DNA of 64,000 nt from Streptomyces griseus (GTDB taxonomy: Bacteria > Actinomycetota > Actinomycetes > Streptomycetales > Streptomycetaceae). Shown one piece after another: positions 44,061-53,482 of this stretch (the stretch's first letter is position 1; each line of letters begins with the position of its first letter). A program made the position numbers and the translations under genes. The notes beneath the pieces were generated by a model. That model was not told where the DNA came from. It did no database searches and saw nothing but the letters and a program-made list of their open reading frames with translations. The stretch is taken from the NCBI RefSeq assembly GCF_900460065.1, contig NZ_UAVD01000005.1:62001-126000 (forward strand). The letters run 5' to 3'.

Positions 44061-44104
44061 GGAGACACCTCCGGGGTGCAAGGGAGACACCTCTGCGGTG
44101 CAAG
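44061..44104. repeat. tandem 22-bp repeat upstream of LCP gene 2
   Basis: GGAGACACCTCCGGGGTGCAAG at 44061-44082 is followed at once by a copy at 44083-44104 with two substitutions. Each unit has the palindromic core GGAG-ACAC-CTCC or a near match. The unit length equals two turns of DNA, as for a tandem operator; alternatively it is slippage that duplicated the ribosome-binding site. Confidence 0.7.
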
Positions 44105-44277
44105 GGGACCATCGCACGTTAGGCCCATACGATCTCCGTCCCGGCCCACGACCCGGCCGCGCGCACCGGTATCCCCCATTCGCGGTAACGTGGCGGCCGA
44201 ATGACGCCACTTCCCCGGGGCGCCCGCCTCCCGCGGCGCGGTGCCCCCGGCGCCCCCGAGGACCACCCGAGGACCAC

Positions 44278-45306
44278 ATGTCTGCCGCGCAGTACCCCGC
44301 CGTCTCCGTGATCATGCCGGTGCTCAACGAGGAACGTCATCTCAGGAACTCGGTCCGGCACATCCTGGAGCAGGAGTACCCCGGTGAGATGGAGGTCGTG
44401 ATCGCGCTCGGCCCCTCCGCCGACCGTACGGACGAGATCGCCGCCGAACTGGTCGCCGAGGACCCCCGGGTCCACACCGTGCCCAACCCCACCGGCCGCA
44501 CCCCCGCCGCCCTCAACGCGGCGATCAAGGCCTCCCGCCACCCCGTCGTCGTACGGGTCGACGGCCACGGCATGCTCTCGCCGAACTACATCGCGACCGC
44601 CGTCCGCCTCCTGGAGGAGACCGGCGCGCAGAACGTCGGCGGCATCATGCACGCCGAGGGCGAGAACGCCTGGGAGGACGCCGTCGCCGCCGCGATGACC
44701 TCGAAGATCGGCGTCGGCAACGCCGCCTTCCACACCGGCGGCCAGGCGGGCCCGGCCGAGACCGTCTACCTGGGCGTCTTCCGCCGCGAGGCCCTGGAGC
44801 GCGCGGAGGGCTACAACGTCGAGTTCATCCGCGCCCAGGACTGGGAGCTGAACTTCCGCATCCGCGAGGCCGGCGGACTGATCTGGTTCTCGCCCGAGCT
44901 GAAGGTCCAGTACCGCCCGCGCCCCACGGTGAAGGCGCTCGCCAAGCAGTACAAGGACTACGGCCGCTGGCGCCACGTCGTCGCCCGCTACCACTCCGGC
45001 TCGATCAACCTGCGCTACCTGGCCCCGCCGACCGCCGTCGTCGCCATCGCGGCGGGCCTGGTCGTGGGCGCGGCGGTCACCCCGTGGGCGCTGATCGTCC
45101 CCGGTGGTTACGTCGCCGCGATCGTCGCCGGATCGCTGCCCGCGGGCAGGGGCCTCTCGCTGAAGGCCCGCGCACAGATCCCGGTCGCGCTGGCGACGAT
45201 GCACATGTGCTGGGGCTTCGGCTTCCTCACCAGCCCCCGGTCCCTGGCCAAGCGGGTCATCGCCAGCCGCCGCCCGGCGCTGAACGGCAGCAGCGAGACC
45301 GTCTGA
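44278..45306 (+). CDS. glycosyltransferase family 2 (ExoA-like)
   Basis: A 342-residue membrane-anchored GT2 enzyme: VSVIMPVLNEERHLRNSVRH, VVIALGPSADRTDEIAAELV, VVRVDGHGMLSPNYIATAVR, then FIRAQDWELNFRIREAGGLI with the ED/QDW acceptor motif. Two or three hydrophobic segments at 240-300 hold it at the membrane. Pattern is that of succinoglycan-type ExoA glycosyltransferases that act on lipid-linked sugars. ATG 44278 has GAGGACCAC. It lies between LCP genes, so it may build the glycopolymer that LCP proteins attach; this is inference. Confidence 0.88.
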   Translation: MSAAQYPAVSVIMPVLNEERHLRNSVRHILEQEYPGEMEVVIALGPSADRTDEIAAELVAEDPRVHTVPNPTGRTPAALNAAIKASRHPVVVRVDGHGMLSPNYIATAVRLLEETGAQNVGGIMHAEGENAWEDAVAAAMTSKIGVGNAAFHTGGQAGPAETVYLGVFRREALERAEGYNVEFIRAQDWELNFRIREAGGLIWFSPELKVQYRPRPTVKALAKQYKDYGRWRHVVARYHSGSINLRYLAPPTAVVAIAAGLVVGAAVTPWALIVPGGYVAAIVAGSLPAGRGLSLKARAQIPVALATMHMCWGFGFLTSPRSLAKRVIASRRPALNGSSETV

Positions 45307-45325
45307 CCCCGGGCTCCCGACGCGT

Positions 45326-45362
45326 GCGAAGGGCCCCACCGCCCGGCGGTGGGGCCCTTCGC
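45326..45362. terminator. bidirectional terminator
   Basis: GCGAAGGGCCCCACCGCC (45326-45343) pairs with its exact complement (45345-45362). Allowing a loop, the stem is at least 16 bp. It lies between the convergent GT2 and LCP genes. Confidence 0.85.
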
Positions 45363-45382
45363 GTACACGTGTCGTTACGGCG

Positions 45383-47107
45383 TCACCAGGTGTAGTTCGG
45401 GTTCACCTTCATGCAGGCCTTGTCGTCGTCGCCGTTGAGGGCGCCCGCCGACTCCGGGGTCTTCTCCTTGCCCTTCGACACCGGGAAGGCGCCCTCGTCG
45501 CGCCAGTCCGCGCCCACGGCGAGCGAGATCCCCGAGACCTCCGTGGACTTCTTCACCTGCGACAGCGGAACCCCGAGCGCCTTGGCCACCGCCTGCGCGT
45601 CGCCCTCCAGATCCGCGCTCGGATACAGGATCGACGTCCGCGCCACCCCGGTCACGTTGCCCGGGTCGACGGTGGTCTTCGCGAAACCCGCGTCCTTCAA
45701 CGCGTCCGCCACGTGGCCGGCGCGCCCCGCGGCCGGCCCCAGCGCGTCCGTGGCGGTCCCGTTCCGCACGGCGACCGAGATCTCGCCGACCGGCGCCGAC
45801 GGGTCCTTCGTGGCCTCCGGCTTCTTCCGCTTCGACGCCTTGCCGTCCAGCGGTACGTCGTCGCGGACCATCCGGAACAACTGCTCCGCGTCGCCCGCCT
45901 TCGGGTAGACCCGGCCGTTGTTCGCGCCGGTGCCGTACACGTTGGGCATGGTCGACATCGTGATGCGCTTCGTGGGGACCTTCTTGAACTCCTCGGCCAG
46001 GTCGTAGAGCTTCTTGACCGTGTCGAGGCCCTTGTCGACCGTCAGCGCCTCGGTGGCCGCCTCGGCGAGGTTCATCAGCTTCGCCGGGTCGGTGAGCTTG
46101 GTGCCCTTGCGCAGCTCGCGCACCATCGCGTTCATGTACTGGTGCTGGGCCTTCGCCCGCCCCAGGTCGGTGTTGTCCTCGAAGCCGTACCGGGTGCGCA
46201 GCCACTGGAGGGCCTGCTCGCCCTTGACGTAGGTGGTGCCCTTCTCCAGCTTCAGCCCGGAGCCCTTGCCGTCCCGGCCGCGGGAGTTGATGTTGGCGTC
46301 GACACAGACCGGGACGCCGCCGATCGCGTCGGCCATCGACACCACGCCGGCGAAGTCGATCATCATGAAGTGGTCGATCCGGATGCCGGTCAGCTCGTAC
46401 CAGGTCGCCACCGTGCACCCCGGACCACCGCGGCCCAGGCTCTCGTTGGTCTGCACGTCCCCCGTACTGGCCGGGAAGACCTCGCCGTCCGGGGCCGTGC
46501 ACTTGGGCATCTTCAGCATGGTGTCGCGCGGCATGCTGATCACGGAGAGGTTGCTGCGGTCCGCGGAGATGTGGAGCAGCATCTGCACATCGGCCAGCGG
46601 CGGTGCGCCGAAGGTCTCCTTCGCCCCGCCCAGCTTCTGGTTGGCCTTGGAGTCCCGGGCGTCGGAACCGATGAGCAGGATGTTGAGGGGGGTCTGCCCG
46701 GCGGAGTTGGCCTTGTGATCGGCCATCTGCTTGTCGCCGAGGGTCAGATCCTCCTTCTTGATGTTGCCGTTGAGGTGCTCGTAGTAGAGGTAACCGGCGC
46801 CGCCGGTGCCGAGTATCAGCAGGGCGAGCACGCAGGCGCTCCAGCGCACCACCCGACGCTTGGCGCTCTTGGGCGCACGGCGGCTGCTGCGGGCCCGCGC
46901 GCCGCCGGCGTTTGCGGGCCGGCCCGGGGCGGCCCGGCGACCGCCCCCCGACGTCTCACGGCCCCCCGGCCCGTCGCCGTCGCCCTGACGGGCGCCCTCC
47001 TGCGGGCTCTCGTCAGGGCTCTCGTCCCAGCCGAGCCGATCGGCGCCGCGGACGCGTGATCTCGTCCGCCCCCCGGGCGTGCTGCTCCGTCCCACCGGAC
47101 CCCCCAT
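45383..47107 (-). CDS. LytR-CpsA-Psr family protein 3, with LytR_C domain
   Basis: A 574-residue LCP protein. Residues 1-85 are Gly/Arg-rich cytoplasmic tail; membrane helix about 90-108 (WSACVLALLILGTGGAGYLY). The LCP domain has LNILLIGSDARDSKANQKLG, LSVISMPRDTMLKMPKCTAP, GCTVATWYELTGIRIDHFMM, and WLRTRYGFEDNTDLGRAKAQ. It has extra cysteines (MPKCTAP, GPGCTVA, VPVCVDAN, DKACMKV) that could make disulfides outside. The LytR_C domain is VAVRNGTATDALGPAAGRAG. Start ATG 47107, 37 bp after the stop of LCP gene 4, in the same direction, so likely co-transcribed. Confidence 0.92.
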   Translation of the reverse strand: MGGPVGRSSTPGGRTRSRVRGADRLGWDESPDESPQEGARQGDGDGPGGRETSGGGRRAAPGRPANAGGARARSSRRAPKSAKRRVVRWSACVLALLILGTGGAGYLYYEHLNGNIKKEDLTLGDKQMADHKANSAGQTPLNILLIGSDARDSKANQKLGGAKETFGAPPLADVQMLLHISADRSNLSVISMPRDTMLKMPKCTAPDGEVFPASTGDVQTNESLGRGGPGCTVATWYELTGIRIDHFMMIDFAGVVSMADAIGGVPVCVDANINSRGRDGKGSGLKLEKGTTYVKGEQALQWLRTRYGFEDNTDLGRAKAQHQYMNAMVRELRKGTKLTDPAKLMNLAEAATEALTVDKGLDTVKKLYDLAEEFKKVPTKRITMSTMPNVYGTGANNGRVYPKAGDAEQLFRMVRDDVPLDGKASKRKKPEATKDPSAPVGEISVAVRNGTATDALGPAAGRAGHVADALKDAGFAKTTVDPGNVTGVARTSILYPSADLEGDAQAVAKALGVPLSQVKKSTEVSGISLAVGADWRDEGAFPVSKGKEKTPESAGALNGDDDKACMKVNPNYTW

Positions 47108-47144
47108 GCTGTTCAGATTTCCGCTGCGGCGCGGTGACCGGGTG

Positions 47145-48932
47145 TCACTGGGCGCATACCGCCTTGTCGGCGCTTGCCTTCTCGATGTCCTTCGGCGGCT
47201 TCGCCGGTCCGGTGATGAGCTGGCCCGCGCCCTTGAAGTCCGCCCCCAGCGTGAGCACCATCGCCTCGAGTCCCTCGGCGTCGGTGGTGCCCTGCTTCAT
47301 GGCCGTTGCGGGAAGTCCCATCATCTCGGCGAGCGCCCGGGCCTGGTCGGCCTGGTTGGGCGCGTACTCCAGCGTCGTCTTCTTGATCTTCTCGGGTGCG
47401 TTGGCCTTGTTGGTGGACTTCGGCACCCCCTGCACGTTCTGGAGCCAGTTGACGGTCGAGCCCGCGGCGCCGGGGATCTCACCGCCGTTGAGGACGTCCA
47501 CGCGTACGTCGGCGGCCTCGGCCTTCGGGCCCTTGAGCAGGGCCGCCTGCTTGCCCTTGGCGGCCTTCTCCTTCTGCTTCACCTCGGTCAGCGAGGTGTC
47601 GGAGCGCATCATCGCGAACAGCTGCTCGCCCTTGACCGGGTCCACGACCACGGTGATGGGCTTCGGCTCGGCCGGGTTGTCTATGACCGGCATCGTGAGG
47701 AAGCTGATGTTCTTCGTGTCGACCTTGCCGATCTCCTGGGCGAGCGTCATCAGCTTCTGCGCGTCGCCGATGGCGGTGTCGACGGTCAGCGCCTTGGTGG
47801 CCGCGTCGGCCAGCTTGTACAACTTCTTCGGGTTGGTCAGGGTGTCGCTCGACTTCATCTCCCGGATCATGGAGCCGAGGAACTGCTGCTGCACCTTGAT
47901 CCGGTCGAGGTCGCTCCGGTTGCCGAAGCTGTCGCGGGTGCGCAGCAGGGCCAGCGCCTGCTCGCCCTCGACCTTCGACTCGCCCTCGGGCAGCTTCAGA
48001 TGCGACTTCGGGTCGTCGATCGGCTTCGCCATGCAGACCTTGACGCCGCCGACCGCCGACGTCAGGGCCTTGACGGCGTTGAAGTCGACCATCATGAAGT
48101 GGTCGGGCTTGAGGCCGGTGATGTTCTCGACCGTCTGCATCGTGCAACCGGGGTTGCGGCCGTTCTGGCCGAGGCTGGTGTTGAAGCGTTCGTTCGCGGT
48201 GCCGGGGATGACCGTGGTGGTGCCGTCCTCGTTCTTCGTCTCGCACTCGGGGATCTCGGTCACCAGGTCGCGCGGGATGCTCATCGCCGTCGCGTTGGTC
48301 CGGTCCTCGGAGACGTGGAACAGGATCGTGGTGTCGGCGTGGCCCTCGCTGCCCTTGTCGCCGTACCCCTCGTTGCCCTTGCCGGTGCGCTTGTCGGTGC
48401 CGATGATCAGGATGTTCATCGGGCCGTCCGTGACGACGTTCTTGCTGCCGGCGTCGCCCACGTCGATGGCGTCGATGTTCCCGTTGAGCTTCTGGTAGAG
48501 CGCGTACGCGCCGGCCGAGCCGGCGACCACGACGAACGCCATGACCCCGCCCGTCCACAGCAGCGCCTTCTTCTTGCGCGACTTCTGGGGCTTGCGCTTC
48601 CGGCGGCCGGCCGCGGGCGGTTCGGCGGCCCCGCGGCGCTCCCCCTGGGAGCTGCGGCGGCTGCGCTGGCCGGGCACCTCGCGGCGCGGCCCGTCCGGGG
48701 CGCCCTCGCGCTCACGGGAACCGGCCCCGCGGCGCCCCGAACCCTCGCGGGACGAACCGGTCCGGGAGCCGCCCCGGCGACCGGTTTCCTCGGCCGTAGC
48801 CGTACGCGAAGGGCTGCTCGACTCCCCAGTGGAGTGATCCAGTCGCAATTCGTAATTGCCGGTCTGCGGGTTGAGTACCCACTGGTCGGCGGGGTCGATA
48901 TCGTCCGCCCGTCCACGACTGTGCGCGTCCAC
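47145..48932 (-). CDS. LytR-CpsA-Psr family protein 4, with LytR_C-like domain
   Basis: A 595-residue LCP protein. Residues 1-120 are a charged, Arg/Gly/Ser-rich cytoplasmic region beginning with DDIDPADQWVLNPQTGNYEL, a motif that also begins other Streptomyces LCP proteins. Membrane helix 127-147 (LLWTGGVMAFVVVAGSAGAY). LCP motifs: MNILIIGTDKRTGKGNEG, DTTILFHVSEDRTNATAM, SIPRDLVTEIPECE, PGCTMQTVENITGLKPDHFM, LLRTRDSFGNRSDLDRIKVQ. The C-terminal LytR_C-like domain is VDVLNGGEIPGAAGSTVNWL. GTG start at 48932. It is upstream of LCP gene 3 in the same direction and 224 bp after LCP gene 5. Confidence 0.92.
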   Translation of the reverse strand: MDAHSRGRADDIDPADQWVLNPQTGNYELRLDHSTGESSSPSRTATAEETGRRGGSRTGSSREGSGRRGAGSREREGAPDGPRREVPGQRSRRSSQGERRGAAEPPAAGRRKRKPQKSRKKKALLWTGGVMAFVVVAGSAGAYALYQKLNGNIDAIDVGDAGSKNVVTDGPMNILIIGTDKRTGKGNEGYGDKGSEGHADTTILFHVSEDRTNATAMSIPRDLVTEIPECETKNEDGTTTVIPGTANERFNTSLGQNGRNPGCTMQTVENITGLKPDHFMMVDFNAVKALTSAVGGVKVCMAKPIDDPKSHLKLPEGESKVEGEQALALLRTRDSFGNRSDLDRIKVQQQFLGSMIREMKSSDTLTNPKKLYKLADAATKALTVDTAIGDAQKLMTLAQEIGKVDTKNISFLTMPVIDNPAEPKPITVVVDPVKGEQLFAMMRSDTSLTEVKQKEKAAKGKQAALLKGPKAEAADVRVDVLNGGEIPGAAGSTVNWLQNVQGVPKSTNKANAPEKIKKTTLEYAPNQADQARALAEMMGLPATAMKQGTTDAEGLEAMVLTLGADFKGAGQLITGPAKPPKDIEKASADKAVCAQ

Positions 48933-49156
48933 GGTTGCCTGCGTCCTCCGTCGGTGCCACGCGAGGCGCCCTCCCCCGGCAAGGCGCTCGTTCCTTCGCT
49001 CCAGCAGTGCACGACCTGACGGCCGGAAGCACCGGATCGCGTCACACTATCCGGCCGATTCCGCGTCGAGCGACGTGCGTGACACATTCCACGCCCTTTA
49101 CAACCGGGCATTCTTCCCATTAGCCGTCGATTGCGTTCTATGTCTTGGCAATTGCT

Positions 49157-50788
49157 TTACTGCTTGCACAGGTCGTCCGCCGCGCTCGAACCCGAATAGG
49201 TGGGCGTGGGCGTCGGACTCTCGGACCCCGCGTCGTCCGGCTTCCCGTCCTGCTTCCCCTCCTGCTCCCGCCGCGCTTCCTCCAGTTCGTCGGCCGGGAC
49301 CACGGCGACGGGCCGGTCCTCGCGGAGTTGCTCGAACAGGTCACCCGCGTCCGGTTCGACGAGTTCGTCCCGGTTCGCGTTGTTGCGGTACGGCTGCCGG
49401 GGCACGGTCAGGAACTGCACCTGCTCGGTCGGTACGTTCCGCATCCCGCGCACCAGGTCGTACAGGTCGCGCAGCGAGTCCAGCCCCGGGTCCGTGGTCA
49501 GCGACTTGGTCGCCGCGTCCAGCACCGGGTAGAGGCGCGTCGGATTGAGCAGGACGCCGTTGCTCTGCATCTTGTTCACCAGGGCGCCCAGGAACTGCTG
49601 CTGGCGCTCCATGCGTTCGGTGTCGCTGCCGTTGCCGAGGGTCTTGCGCGCCCGTACGTAGCCGAGGGCCTCCTCGCCGTCCAGCGTCTGCCGGCCGGCC
49701 GGAAGCTCCAGGTGCGCGTCCTTGTCGTCGATCGGCTCCTTGAGGCAGATCTCGACCCCGTCCACGGCGTCGACCATGTCCTTGAAGCCGTTGAAGTCGA
49801 CGACCATGTGGTGATCGACGCGGATGCCGGTCATCTTCTCCACGGTGCGGATCGTGCAGGCGGTGCCGCCGAGCTCGAACGCCGTGTTGAACTGGGTGAA
49901 CTGCTTCCGCGTCTCCTTGTCGTCCGCGGTGCGGCAGCTGGGGATCTCCACCATGAGGTCGCGGGGGAGGGACACGGCGGTCGCGCTTTTCCGGTCCGCC
50001 GCCAGGTGCAGCAGGATCGTGGTGTCGGAGCGCTGGCTGCCGCCGTCGTCCCGGCCGTACTTCCGGTTGTCCCCGGCCCGGCTGTCGGACCCGATGAGCA
50101 GGATGTTCTGGGCGTCCATGACGACCGGGGCCGGCCGCTCCTTCTCGTACGCCTTGAGCTCGGCGGCGGCGCTCGTGTCGGTGGTGATGTTCCCGTCGAG
50201 CTTCTGGTACATCCACCAGCCCACACCCGCGGCGACCAGCACGAGGAACGACGCGCCGAGCGCGGTCCAGCGCAGCCAGTGCCTCTTGGGGGCGGCCGTG
50301 CCGCCGTCCTTGGGCCGCTCGGCCCAGGTCTGCACCCCGGCGCCCCCGGCCCCGGCGGGCTCGGGGGCCTCGGTGGCGGGCTCGGTCGCGGGGTCGGGCT
50401 CGGCGGTCAGCGCGGCCGCCGGCCCGGAATCCGCCTCGGTCGTGGCCCCGGGCCCGGCGTCGGCCGCGGGCCCGGAGCCCGCCTCGGCCTCGGTCTCGTT
50501 CCCGGAGCCGGCCCCGGTCCCGGGCTCCGCGGCGGCCGGGGTCTCCGCCCCCGCCGCCGCGTCCTTCGCGGTCCGAGGGGAGTCCGCGGGCCCCTGGGCG
50601 TCCCCGGCCGCCGGGCTCCCGTCCGAACCGCCCCGCGGCGAACCGCTCCCGGGGGCCCCGCCCCCGGCGTTCGCGCCCTCGGGCCCGGACTCCTCCTGCG
50701 ACCTGCCCGGTGAGCCCTGTGGCTTGTCCCCGGCCGGGTGGTCCGGGTCGGACGGCGGGCCAGCACTGTCGGTCACGTCTGCGTCCAT
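49157..50788 (-). CDS. LytR-CpsA-Psr family protein 5
   Basis: A 543-residue LCP protein with an unusually long cytoplasmic low-complexity tail (residues 1-165: Gly, Ala, Pro, Glu, Asp), helix 175-194 (TALGASFLVLVAAGVGWWMY), then the LCP domain: QNILLIGSDSRAGDNRKYGR, ATAVSLPRDLMVEIPSCR, GTACTIRTVEKMTGIRVDHH, MVVDFNGFKDMVDAVDGVEI, YVRARKTLGNGSDTERMERQ. No LytR_C domain; ends in a Thr/Pro/Ser linker with SSAADDLCKQ. It is the first of three consecutive minus-strand LCP genes. A GC-poor 224-bp spacer between this and LCP gene 4 probably holds a promoter. Confidence 0.92.
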   Translation of the reverse strand: MDADVTDSAGPPSDPDHPAGDKPQGSPGRSQEESGPEGANAGGGAPGSGSPRGGSDGSPAAGDAQGPADSPRTAKDAAAGAETPAAAEPGTGAGSGNETEAEAGSGPAADAGPGATTEADSGPAAALTAEPDPATEPATEAPEPAGAGGAGVQTWAERPKDGGTAAPKRHWLRWTALGASFLVLVAAGVGWWMYQKLDGNITTDTSAAAELKAYEKERPAPVVMDAQNILLIGSDSRAGDNRKYGRDDGGSQRSDTTILLHLAADRKSATAVSLPRDLMVEIPSCRTADDKETRKQFTQFNTAFELGGTACTIRTVEKMTGIRVDHHMVVDFNGFKDMVDAVDGVEICLKEPIDDKDAHLELPAGRQTLDGEEALGYVRARKTLGNGSDTERMERQQQFLGALVNKMQSNGVLLNPTRLYPVLDAATKSLTTDPGLDSLRDLYDLVRGMRNVPTEQVQFLTVPRQPYRNNANRDELVEPDAGDLFEQLREDRPVAVVPADELEEARREQEGKQDGKPDDAGSESPTPTPTYSGSSAADDLCKQ

Positions 50789-50965
50789 CCTTCACGTTCG
50801 GCGGCGCGAGGGGCCGCCGGTCGCAGGAGTAGACGGCTGAAACTCACGCTTGGTTGTGCACGGCCAGGAGAGTGGTCTGTACCGCCCGATCATCTACCCG
50901 CTCCGGAGCCGATTACCGAGGACTCGGCCCGCTGTGGGCCGGACGAGTGCACCTCAGGGCGCTTG

Positions 50966-51718
50966 TCATACCGCGGTGTTGGTGACCCGCTCGCTCCTGG
51001 TCCGCTCGGCCAGCCCCGCCGCGTCGAGCTGCCCGAGGTGGCGGCAGAGCACCACGGACCCGCCGGCCGCCAGTGGCGCGAAGAGTCCGGCGCTCAGCCC
51101 GTCCCAGCTGTCGTACGAACGCCCGGTGAGCAGCCGGGATCCCGGCGCGAGTCCGAGGGCGTCGGCGTCCTCACGGGCCCGGGCGACGAGCTGCGCGCCC
51201 GTCAGCCCGATCCCGCCGACGGCCAGCGCCGGCGCCTCCGGGTCCACCGGGGCGAAGGGCGCGAAGCGGTCCCCCTGTCCCGGCACCTCCACCGCGTAGT
51301 CCGCGAACCCCTCGGGCGTCCGCGGGAACCGGCCACCCATCGGACGCAGCGCGAGGGCCACCCGCTCGCCCCGGCAGGCCCGCGCCCGCTCCAGCGTGTC
51401 CGGACCGGTCACGACGAGATCGGCGGCGGCCGGGTCGCCCTGGACCTCGGCGACGACCCCGACGGAGGAGCAGGCGAGCAGCCACACCGCGGACTGCCAG
51501 TGCGCGGGGAGCAGCAGGGCGAGCCGGTCGCCCGGCTCCGCCGCGAGGTCGCCCTGGAGCAGATTGGCGGTCTTGGCCACCCAATTGGCGAAGGTGGCCA
51601 CCGACAGTTCGACGCGTTCTCCGGTGGCGTCGTCGTAGAAGGTGACCAGGGGGCGTGCCGGGTCCGCGGCGAGGGCGGATCGCAGCAGGTCGGCAGGGGT
51701 ACGGTCGCTGGAGTTCAT
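50966..51718 (-). CDS. TIGR03089-family protein (truncated AMP-binding-like)
   Basis: A 250-residue protein of TIGR03089, an actinobacterial family related to the N-terminal part of AMP-dependent acyl-CoA ligases but lacking the C-terminal catalytic lobe: LVTFYDDATGERVELSVATF, NWVAKTANLLQGDLAAEPGD, LALLLPAHWQSAVWLLACSS, and GLSAGLFAPLAAGGSVVLCR. No function is established. In mycobacteria a family member also lies next to an LCP gene. 177 bp separate it from LCP 5; it starts at ATG 51718. Confidence 0.85.
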   Translation of the reverse strand: MNSSDRTPADLLRSALAADPARPLVTFYDDATGERVELSVATFANWVAKTANLLQGDLAAEPGDRLALLLPAHWQSAVWLLACSSVGVVAEVQGDPAAADLVVTGPDTLERARACRGERVALALRPMGGRFPRTPEGFADYAVEVPGQGDRFAPFAPVDPEAPALAVGGIGLTGAQLVARAREDADALGLAPGSRLLTGRSYDSWDGLSAGLFAPLAAGGSVVLCRHLGQLDAAGLAERTRSERVTNTAV

Positions 51719-51837
51719 CCGCGCAAGCGTACGCGGGGCCGCCGTGCGGGGCGGGCTGAACGGGTGTCACGTCCACCGGTTCGGCCGACGGCGCGTCACG
51801 TCGGGGCAGACGCCCGGGTCGCCGGACTCATCACCAT

Positions 51838-53403
51838 ATGGCCAGGATCATGCGTATGCGTGCACTATTGGTCACCTCAGTCGGCGTCACCTGCGCGGCA
51901 GCCCTCACCCTGCCGCTCGCCGCCCCCGCCCTGTCCGTCCCGGCCGCGCACTCCGCCTCGGCCCGGCCTCCCTCCCTGTCACCCGGGTCCGGCCCGCCGT
52001 CGGCCCGGACCGCAGCCGCCCCCGACCGCGCGAACGAAGCCGACGAGGTCGGCGAAGAGGGCTCGGGGCGCGTCCTCGGCGACCCCGGAGCAGCCACCCC
52101 GCGCACCGGCGAGCCCCGTTCGGCCGGGCTCGCCGGCTCGACGCAGTCCCTGCCCCTGGAACCCCTCGCCGCACCGTCCGACCGGTCCATGGGCCCCGCG
52201 ACGGCCGGCCAGGGGCTGGACCGGCGGACCGCCCGCCCGTTCTCCCTGGTCGGCGTGGTCTGGGACGACGCCGACGCCGAACTCCACGGCACGGTCCAGG
52301 TCCGCACCCGGGCGACCGGTTCCGCGGACTGGTCGCACTGGCAGGACGTCGAGACCCACAACGCCGAGCACGCCGCCGACCCGGGCAGCGCCGAGCGGGA
52401 GTCCGGCGCCGTGCGCGGATCGACCGCCCCGCTCTGGGTCGGCGACTCGGACGGCGTGGAGGTACGCGTACGCCCGGAAGCGGCCGATCCGCAGCACGGG
52501 TCCGCCGCGCCGCTCCCCGAGGGGCTGCGCCTCGAACTCGTCGACCCCGGCGAGGACCCCGCGCCCCGAACCGCCCCCGACGCCACGGCCGGCGGGCACG
52601 TCACCCGGGCGACGTTCGCGGGCAGCCCGGTGCCGCCGGCGACGACGGCGGTCGTGCCGGAGGCGCTCACCGCCGAATCCGCCGCGACCTCGGCCGTCAA
52701 CGCGGACCTCGCGCCCCTCGGCGCCGCCGTCATCCCCGCGCTGACCAAGGCGCAGACGGAGGCGGAGGCGACGATCGTCGCGGCCGGCGCGAAGCCGTAC
52801 ATCGGGCCCCGCCCGAAGATCGTCACCCGCAAGGGCTGGGGCGCGGACGAGAAGCTCCGCGAGCGGAACTTCGCGTACACCAAGTCCGTCAAGGCCGCCT
52901 TCGTGCACCACAGCGCGACCGGGAACAACTACACCTGCAAGCAGGCCCCTTCGGTCCTCCGCTCCATCTACCGCTACCACGTCAAGAGCAGCGGCTGGCG
53001 CGACTTCGGCTACAACTTCGCCGTCGACAAGTGCGGAAACATCTACGAGGGCCGCGCCGGAGGCGTCTCCAAGGCCGTCCTGGGCGCCCACACGCTGGGC
53101 TTCAACACCAACACCATGGGGGTCGCCGTGCTCGGCACGTACTCCTCCACCAACCCGCCCGCCGCCGCGGTGACCGCCGTCTCCAAGCTCACCGCCTGGA
53201 AGCTCGGACTGTTCGGGGCCAACCCCAAGGGCAAGGTCACCCTCGTCTCCGGCGGCAGCGGCAAGTACGCGAAGGGCAAGAAGGTCAAGATGAACGTCAT
53301 CTCGGGCCATCGCAACGCCTTCGCAACCGAATGCCCCGGAGCGCGTCTCTACAAGAAGCTCGGCAAGGCCCGGACCAGCTCCGCCAAACTGCAGGGCCGC
53401 TGA
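51838..53403 (+). CDS. secreted N-acetylmuramoyl-L-alanine amidase (PGRP / Amidase_2)
   Basis: A 521-residue exported peptidoglycan amidase. Signal peptide (LLVTSVGVTCAAALTLPLAA), a long disordered Ala/Pro region, and a beta-rich domain (residues 130-260: RTARPFSLVGVVWDDADAEL, STAPLWVGDSDGVEVRVRPE). The C-terminal PGRP domain covers residues 320-510, with zinc ligands in VHHSATGNNY (His about 356) and SGHRNAFATECPGARLY (His about 489, Cys about 498), plus the RDFGYNFAVDKCGNIYEGRA motif. It cleaves the lactyl amide of peptidoglycan. ATG 51838 was kept, but ATG 51856 (MRALLVTS) with AGGA eight bases ahead may be the true start. Confidence 0.92.
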   Translation: MARIMRMRALLVTSVGVTCAAALTLPLAAPALSVPAAHSASARPPSLSPGSGPPSARTAAAPDRANEADEVGEEGSGRVLGDPGAATPRTGEPRSAGLAGSTQSLPLEPLAAPSDRSMGPATAGQGLDRRTARPFSLVGVVWDDADAELHGTVQVRTRATGSADWSHWQDVETHNAEHAADPGSAERESGAVRGSTAPLWVGDSDGVEVRVRPEAADPQHGSAAPLPEGLRLELVDPGEDPAPRTAPDATAGGHVTRATFAGSPVPPATTAVVPEALTAESAATSAVNADLAPLGAAVIPALTKAQTEAEATIVAAGAKPYIGPRPKIVTRKGWGADEKLRERNFAYTKSVKAAFVHHSATGNNYTCKQAPSVLRSIYRYHVKSSGWRDFGYNFAVDKCGNIYEGRAGGVSKAVLGAHTLGFNTNTMGVAVLGTYSSTNPPAAAVTAVSKLTAWKLGLFGANPKGKVTLVSGGSGKYAKGKKVKMNVISGHRNAFATECPGARLYKKLGKARTSSAKLQGR

Positions 53404-53482
53404 CCGGGGCGTTTCCGACCGGTCTGCTTAGACTGGCCAGCCACAACCAGGCCAGGCCCCAGCAGGAAGCAGAGACGGTGCT

